From NCBI GenBank assembly GCA_026421135.1, contig JAPKCR010000109.1, positions 1 to 6,977 of the forward strand: a DNA stretch of 6,977 bases, given 5' to 3'. Source of the stretch: Sulfitobacter sp. (GTDB lineage: Bacteria; Pseudomonadota; Alphaproteobacteria; Rhodobacterales; Rhodobacteraceae). The position numbers and the translations under genes were made by a program. This document shows, piece by piece, positions 3,523-6,977 of this stretch; position 1 is the first letter of the stretch, and the number at the start of each line of letters is the position of its first letter. The notes under the pieces are model-generated. The model was not told the DNA's origin. It did not search any database and was given only the letters and a program-made list of their open reading frames with translations.

Positions 3523-6210
3523 ATGAAGCCTAACTTTGCACTTTCCCTGTCCTTTGAAGGCATTAGGTTGCTGCACCGCGTTGTTGGCGGTTGGCGCAGC
3601 ATTGGCGATGTATCCTTTGATGCCGATGACATGACGGCAGAGCTGGCCATGCTGCGCAAGACGGCGGCATCGTTGGAACCCGGTGGCGTGCGGACGAAAC
3701 TGCTGATCCCAAATGATCAGATCAAGTATATGACCCTCGAGACACCGGGGCTTTCGGATGCGGATCGCATGGCCGAAGCCCGCAGCGCCCTTGAAGGGGC
3801 GACACCCTACGCGGTGGAAGATCTGGCGTTTGATATCAGCACCGATGGCGCGCAAACCCATGTGGCCGCGGTCGCGCGCGAAACACTGGCAGAGGCCGAA
3901 GCTTTTGCCGCCGAACATCGTTTCTATCCGGTCAGCTTTGTCGCCCAGCCCGACAGTGGTGTTTTTCAGGGTGAGCCCTTTTTTGGCCCGACAGACGCAT
4001 CGTCGACCCTGTTGGATCGGGACGAGACGATCGAGCCTGACGATGAGGCCGTCGTGATTCTCGGCCCCTATGTCCCATCAGCTGAAGACACCGCACCAGA
4101 AGCTCCGTTGACGGACCTTTTTGAGCAGGTGACCACAAAGGACGAGCCTGCCGCCACAAAGACGCCGGACAACACTGCGGCATCGGGCAAGGTGGACGCC
4201 ACAAGCGCTGCCCACGCGCCGTCAGACAGTCCGGCCAGAGAAACGGGTGCGGATGATAAGTCCGTGGCAAAGGCCAACAAGGAACAGGTCACTGCGGCCG
4301 CTGCAACGCTTTCCCCAAAGCCTGATACGTCAGCAGAGGTGGCTGGGCCAAAGACAGATCTGCTGAAAAAGACACCTGTGGCTGCAAAAACAGTGCCTTT
4401 CCCCACAGTTCCCGATGTGTCCAAGAATAATATCACGCCGGCAGTTCCGGCACCCGTGTCCGCCCCCACAGGCTTTGCAAGCCGCCGCAACGCGCCTTCG
4501 CCGTCGGCAGGGGCCGCAACCCGCGGCCAGGATAAGCCTACCGTTTCCGTTGCAACAGCCGTTCCAAAATCGCCGGCTCCTGCTGCGCCCCTTGTACCGG
4601 ACAGCCGATCCTTAAGCCCGGTCCCTGTTGAAAAAACCACTGCCAAAAAGCTGGGGTTTTTAAGCAGACGCAAAACACCTCCGCCCCCGACCGAAGCATC
4701 CAATGGCCCTGCCCTAGCAGCTGAAAGCACGGGAACTGTCCTGCCCAAAGCCACTTCTGAGGCCGAAAAAATGACGGTCTTTGGGGCACGAAAGCCAAAC
4801 GATGTTGGTGGAAAACCGCGTTATCTGGGGCTTTTGCTGACAGCCGCGCTGCTGGTGTTCCTTGCCGGGGTCGCCGCGTGGGCATCTGTATTCTTGGATG
4901 ACGGAATTTCGCTGTCTCGCTTGTTTGCCAAACGCGACACCACGGCGACTGCGTCAGCCCCGGTTGTTTTACCCGATCCGGCCCCCACACGAGCTGAAAC
5001 CGGTGCTGGGCCTTCTATCGCCACACCGTCGGACGCAGATTCACCAGACCCAAGTGAAGAGCGCGTTGCCGCACTTGATCCAAGCTTGACAGATGAGGAC
5101 GGGGCCGTTCTGGATGCGCTGCGCGTACCGGAATTGGCCCAGCCACGCAGCCTGACCCAGCAGGAGATCGAGGCGAAATACGCGACATCGGGCATCTGGG
5201 CTGTGGCACCAGAAACACCGAGCGCACCTGCCATAGTGTCGCTTGATGATCTTTACATGACCAGCATCGATCCGGTCAGCACTGCGAATGATGCCGTGGC
5301 CCTGCCCACACTGGCGTCATTTGGCGGGGATGCGTTCGACTTTTTGCCTGCGTCACCCGCACCGCCCGGCACGACATTTACGTTGGACAACAACGGCTTG
5401 GTCGTTGCTACCCCTGACGGGGCATTGAATGCAGACGGGGTCAAAGTGTTCGCTGGCCGCCCCCCGGTTGAGCCACCCCAAGAACTGATACGCACGACAA
5501 CTGCCCCCGACGCCCCGCAAGAGACGCAGACGACACAATCCGGATTACTTGAATTCAGACCGGTCGTGCGGCCGAATGGTTTGATCGAAAGCAATGAGCG
5601 GTCGAACCTTGGCGGGCTTACCCGCAGCGAACTGGCCAGCCGACGCCCGTCATTGCGTCCTGCATCCATCCAGAAGGCGGTCGCCGCCGCCGCTGCGGTG
5701 CCAGAACCGACTGCGCCCGAAGTTGATGCCGCCGCTGCGGCCGCGGGTGCATCTCTTGCCGCAATTGCGGCGGTCCCGCCGAAACCTGTAGGCCCCGTTC
5801 TAAACGACGCAACCCGCTATGCTGTTCAGGCGTCGATACGCCCCGACACGCGCCCCCGCAATTTTGCGCGGATTGTGAAGCGTGCTCAACGCGCGAAACC
5901 CGAACCGACACAAGTCGCCAGCGCCGCCGGTGTGGCACCACGCACGGTTGCACCCAGCGTTCCGTCAAAAGCATCCGTCGCTAAACAAGCAACCGTCAAG
6001 AACGCAAATAAACTGCGTAATATCAATTTGATTGGGGTATATGGCAAGCCGTCCAGCCGCCGCGCGCTGATCCGGTTAAGCAACGGGCGCTATCAAAAAG
6101 TAGCCGTTGGTGATCGGCTGGATGGCGGTCGCGTATCGGCGATCGGTGAAAGCGAATTGCGTTATACCCGACGCGGGCGGGACGTCGTTCTGAAAATGCC
6201 GCGCGGTTGA
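3523..6210 (+). CDS. Single-pass membrane protein joining a GspL/PilM-like N-terminus to a GspC/PilP-like C-terminus
   Basis: An 895-residue protein. Residues 1-143 resemble the first part of the GspL/PilM cytoplasmic fold: strands NFALSLSFEGIRLLHR and WRSIGDVSF, then KLLIPNDQIKYMTLETPG, an ARSALEGATPYAVEDLAFD segment and VAAVARETLAEAEAFAA. Residues about 185-430 are a Pro/Ala/Thr/Lys-rich disordered linker with two GFxSRRxxPxP motifs. Residues 434-458 are one membrane helix preceded by basic residues, predicting N-in/C-out topology. The periplasmic part is acidic and Pro-rich with a conserved-looking island (573-652), three RPxxRP motifs and Ala tracts (720-752). Residues 829-895 (LRNINLIGVYG, RRALIRL, VGDRLDGGRVSAIG, LRYTRRGRDVVLKMP) look like a GspC homology region/PilP domain, which in known systems contacts secretins or GspL/GspM partners. 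ATG 3523 is the first start after an in-frame TGA (3490-3492); its ribosome site is weak. Domain assignments are by eye. The gene appears monocistronic. Confidence 0.8.
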   Translation: MKPNFALSLSFEGIRLLHRVVGGWRSIGDVSFDADDMTAELAMLRKTAASLEPGGVRTKLLIPNDQIKYMTLETPGLSDADRMAEARSALEGATPYAVEDLAFDISTDGAQTHVAAVARETLAEAEAFAAEHRFYPVSFVAQPDSGVFQGEPFFGPTDASSTLLDRDETIEPDDEAVVILGPYVPSAEDTAPEAPLTDLFEQVTTKDEPAATKTPDNTAASGKVDATSAAHAPSDSPARETGADDKSVAKANKEQVTAAAATLSPKPDTSAEVAGPKTDLLKKTPVAAKTVPFPTVPDVSKNNITPAVPAPVSAPTGFASRRNAPSPSAGAATRGQDKPTVSVATAVPKSPAPAAPLVPDSRSLSPVPVEKTTAKKLGFLSRRKTPPPPTEASNGPALAAESTGTVLPKATSEAEKMTVFGARKPNDVGGKPRYLGLLLTAALLVFLAGVAAWASVFLDDGISLSRLFAKRDTTATASAPVVLPDPAPTRAETGAGPSIATPSDADSPDPSEERVAALDPSLTDEDGAVLDALRVPELAQPRSLTQQEIEAKYATSGIWAVAPETPSAPAIVSLDDLYMTSIDPVSTANDAVALPTLASFGGDAFDFLPASPAPPGTTFTLDNNGLVVATPDGALNADGVKVFAGRPPVEPPQELIRTTTAPDAPQETQTTQSGLLEFRPVVRPNGLIESNERSNLGGLTRSELASRRPSLRPASIQKAVAAAAAVPEPTAPEVDAAAAAAGASLAAIAAVPPKPVGPVLNDATRYAVQASIRPDTRPRNFARIVKRAQRAKPEPTQVASAAGVAPRTVAPSVPSKASVAKQATVKNANKLRNINLIGVYGKPSSRRALIRLSNGRYQKVAVGDRLDGGRVSAIGESELRYTRRGRDVVLKMPRG
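4822..4896 (+). other. Membrane-spanning segment of the 895-residue protein
   Basis: Codons 434-458 encode an uninterrupted hydrophobic stretch starting YLGLLLTAALL and ending AWASVFL. It follows basic residues (ARKPNDVGGKPR) and precedes an acidic pair (DD, 459-460), so the positive-inside rule places residues 1-433 in the cytoplasm and 459-895 in the periplasm. It is the only such segment in the protein. Confidence 0.88.
6007..6207 (+). other. GspC homology-region/PilP-like C-terminal domain
   Basis: Codons 829-895 form a compact beta-rich module ending at the stop codon. It has the pattern of small secretin-docking domains: an opening strand (INLIGVYG, 834-841), a strand with a basic pair (RRALIRL, 846-852), a VGDRLDGG turn (862-869), VSAIG (871-875) and a final strand pair (ELRYTRRGRDVVLKMP). 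The VGD-x-L-x-G-G turn and the closing L-x-L/K-x-P strand are what I rely on. Profile comparison was not possible, so homology to GspC or PilP remains probable rather than shown. Confidence 0.65.
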
Positions 6211-6266
6211 GGGTTCATCAGAGAGGCCCAACCCTTCCTAAGGTATTTCCGCGCCAAAAAAGACCC

Positions 6267-6294
6267 AAAGGCCGCATCAATTGACGCGGCCTTT
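6267..6294. terminator. Bidirectional Rho-independent terminator between the membrane fusion gene and hpd
   Basis: AAAGGCCGC (6267-6275) and GCGGCCTTT (6286-6294) form a perfect 9-bp stem. The 10-base loop itself contains the palindrome TCAATTGA (6277-6284). An A-run (AAAAAA, 6256-6261) lies upstream and GATGCTTTTATC downstream, giving U-rich ends on both strands, although the downstream T-run is offset by a few bases. It lies 56 bases after the membrane protein stop and 10 bases from the end of the convergent dioxygenase gene. Confidence 0.85.
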
Positions 6295-6304
6295 GATGCT
6301 TTTA

Positions 6305-6977
6305 TCAGGCTGAGTTTAGTTCGCCATTGTCGATTTGCTCTTGTTCGATGCTTTCAAACAAAGCTTTGAAATTGCCTTCGCCAAAGCCGTCATCGCCCTT
6401 ACGTTGAATGAACTCGAAAAAGATCGGGCCAATCACGGTTTTCGAAAATATCTGTAACAGTATGCGCGTCTCACCACCGTCCACGACACCCTCGCCGTCA
6501 ATCAGGATCCCGTGTTTTTTCATCCGGTCCACCGGTTCTTGATGATCCTTCACGCGGGTCTTGCTAAGGGCATAGTAGGCATCGGGCGGGCCCGGCATGA
6601 ATTTAAGCCCGTTTTCGGCGATTTGATCCGTGGCGGAATAGATATCTCGTGCGCCAACCGCGATGTGCTGAATGCCCTCGCCCTTGTATTTTTTCAGATA
6701 GGCAACGATCTGACCTTTTTCGTCCCGATCTTGGTTGATTGGAATGCGGATGCGACCGCAGGGCGACGTCAACGCGCGCGAGGTCAGGCCGGTAAACTTG
6801 CCCTCAATATCAAAAAAGCGGATTTCGCGGAAATTGAACAGATCGCCATAGAATTTGAACCACACGTCCATGTTCCCTTTGAACACGTTGTGAGTCAGGT
6901 GATCGAGATAGTAGAACCCGACTCCCGCTGGCTTGGACTTTGCGATCCAGTCGTATTCTTCGTTGTAGGGGGAGGTG
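6305..6977 (-). CDS. hpd: 4-hydroxyphenylpyruvate dioxygenase, C-terminal part (5' end beyond window)
   Basis: The minus-strand frame runs from the window edge to TGA at 6305-6307, giving the last 223 residues; the family is about 350-370 long, so roughly 140 N-terminal residues are missing. The GTG at 6884-6886 is an internal valine, not the start: the reading frame continues upstream as YYLDHLTHNV, which is conserved in the family. The enzyme is a cytosolic Fe(II) dioxygenase converting 4-hydroxyphenylpyruvate to homogentisate in tyrosine catabolism. All three metal ligands are recognisable: His26 of the visible part (LDHLTHN), His104 (GIQHIAVG) and Glu188 (FFEFIQRKGDDGFGEGNF). Other family segments include FNFREIRFFDIEGK and TSPCGRIRIPINQ. 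The C-terminus ends EQEQIDNGELNSA. Its promoter is outside the window. The gene is convergent with the membrane fusion gene, and no partner of the tyrosine pathway is in view. Confidence 0.96.
   Translation of the reverse strand, partial: TSPYNEEYDWIAKSKPAGVGFYYLDHLTHNVFKGNMDVWFKFYGDLFNFREIRFFDIEGKFTGLTSRALTSPCGRIRIPINQDRDEKGQIVAYLKKYKGEGIQHIAVGARDIYSATDQIAENGLKFMPGPPDAYYALSKTRVKDHQEPVDRMKKHGILIDGEGVVDGGETRILLQIFSKTVIGPIFFEFIQRKGDDGFGEGNFKALFESIEQEQIDNGELNSA

Noticed and set aside
4068..4754. Long open frame (228 codons) on the minus strand inside the 895-residue protein gene
   Set aside because: It mirrors the Pro/Ala-rich linker codons, giving a Gly/Ser/Val-rich product with no recognisable domain; the plus-strand protein has a clear membrane segment and folded ends. 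The same applies to 5253-5669 on the minus strand.
5686..5740. 13-base direct repeat GCCGCCGCTGCGG at 5686-5698 and 5728-5740
   Set aside because: Both copies are in frame and encode Ala runs; GCN codon repetition in Ala-rich linkers explains the repeat without a mobile or recombination element.
6305..6886. Dioxygenase gene starting at GTG 6884-6886 as a complete 193-residue protein
   Set aside because: The open frame continues to the window edge through the conserved DHLTHN metal-ligand segment, so the gene is truncated by the window and the GTG is internal.

Overview
The window looks like a chromosomal segment of a marine-type alphaproteobacterium, most likely Rhodobacterales (roseobacter group). 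This rests on moderately GC-rich coding sequence with many GCC/GCG/GGC codons, the protein families present, and the C-terminal domain style of the large 895-residue protein, which recalls a family I associate with Rhodobacteraceae. No database search was possible, so the taxon is inference. There are no tRNA or rRNA genes, insertion sequences or CRISPR arrays.

Layout. (1) 1-141, + strand: the last 46 codons of an unidentified gene. It is joined by a TTGA stop/start overlap to (2) 138-1142, +, a GT-A-fold (GT8-like) glycosyltransferase-like protein; the two probably form the end of one operon. (3) 1143-1262: a leader with several possible RNA hairpins and an anti-Shine-Dalgarno tract, in front of (4) 1263-2555, +, a PLP-dependent O-acetylhomoserine sulfhydrylase (metY). 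(5) 2577-2604: a strong bidirectional terminator facing (6) 2629-3324, -, an exported SIMPL/DUF541 protein. (7) 3325-3522: a divergent intergenic region with a 28-base interrupted dyad, leading to (8) 3523-6210, +, an 895-residue single-pass membrane protein. (9) 6267-6294: a second bidirectional terminator facing (10) 6305-6977, -, the C-terminal 223 residues of 4-hydroxyphenylpyruvate dioxygenase, whose N-terminus lies beyond the window.

The genes do not form one pathway. metY makes homocysteine from O-acetylhomoserine and sulfide, the dioxygenase acts in tyrosine catabolism, and the SIMPL protein is periplasmic. The most unusual item is the 895-residue protein. Its cytoplasmic N-terminus resembles the first half of the GspL/PilM assembly-platform fold, followed by a long Pro/Ala-rich linker, one membrane helix, a periplasmic region with short repeated motifs, and a C-terminal domain resembling the GspC homology region/PilP. 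It would thus put two type II secretion/type IV pilus bridging roles in one chain, in a locus with no other secretion genes in view.
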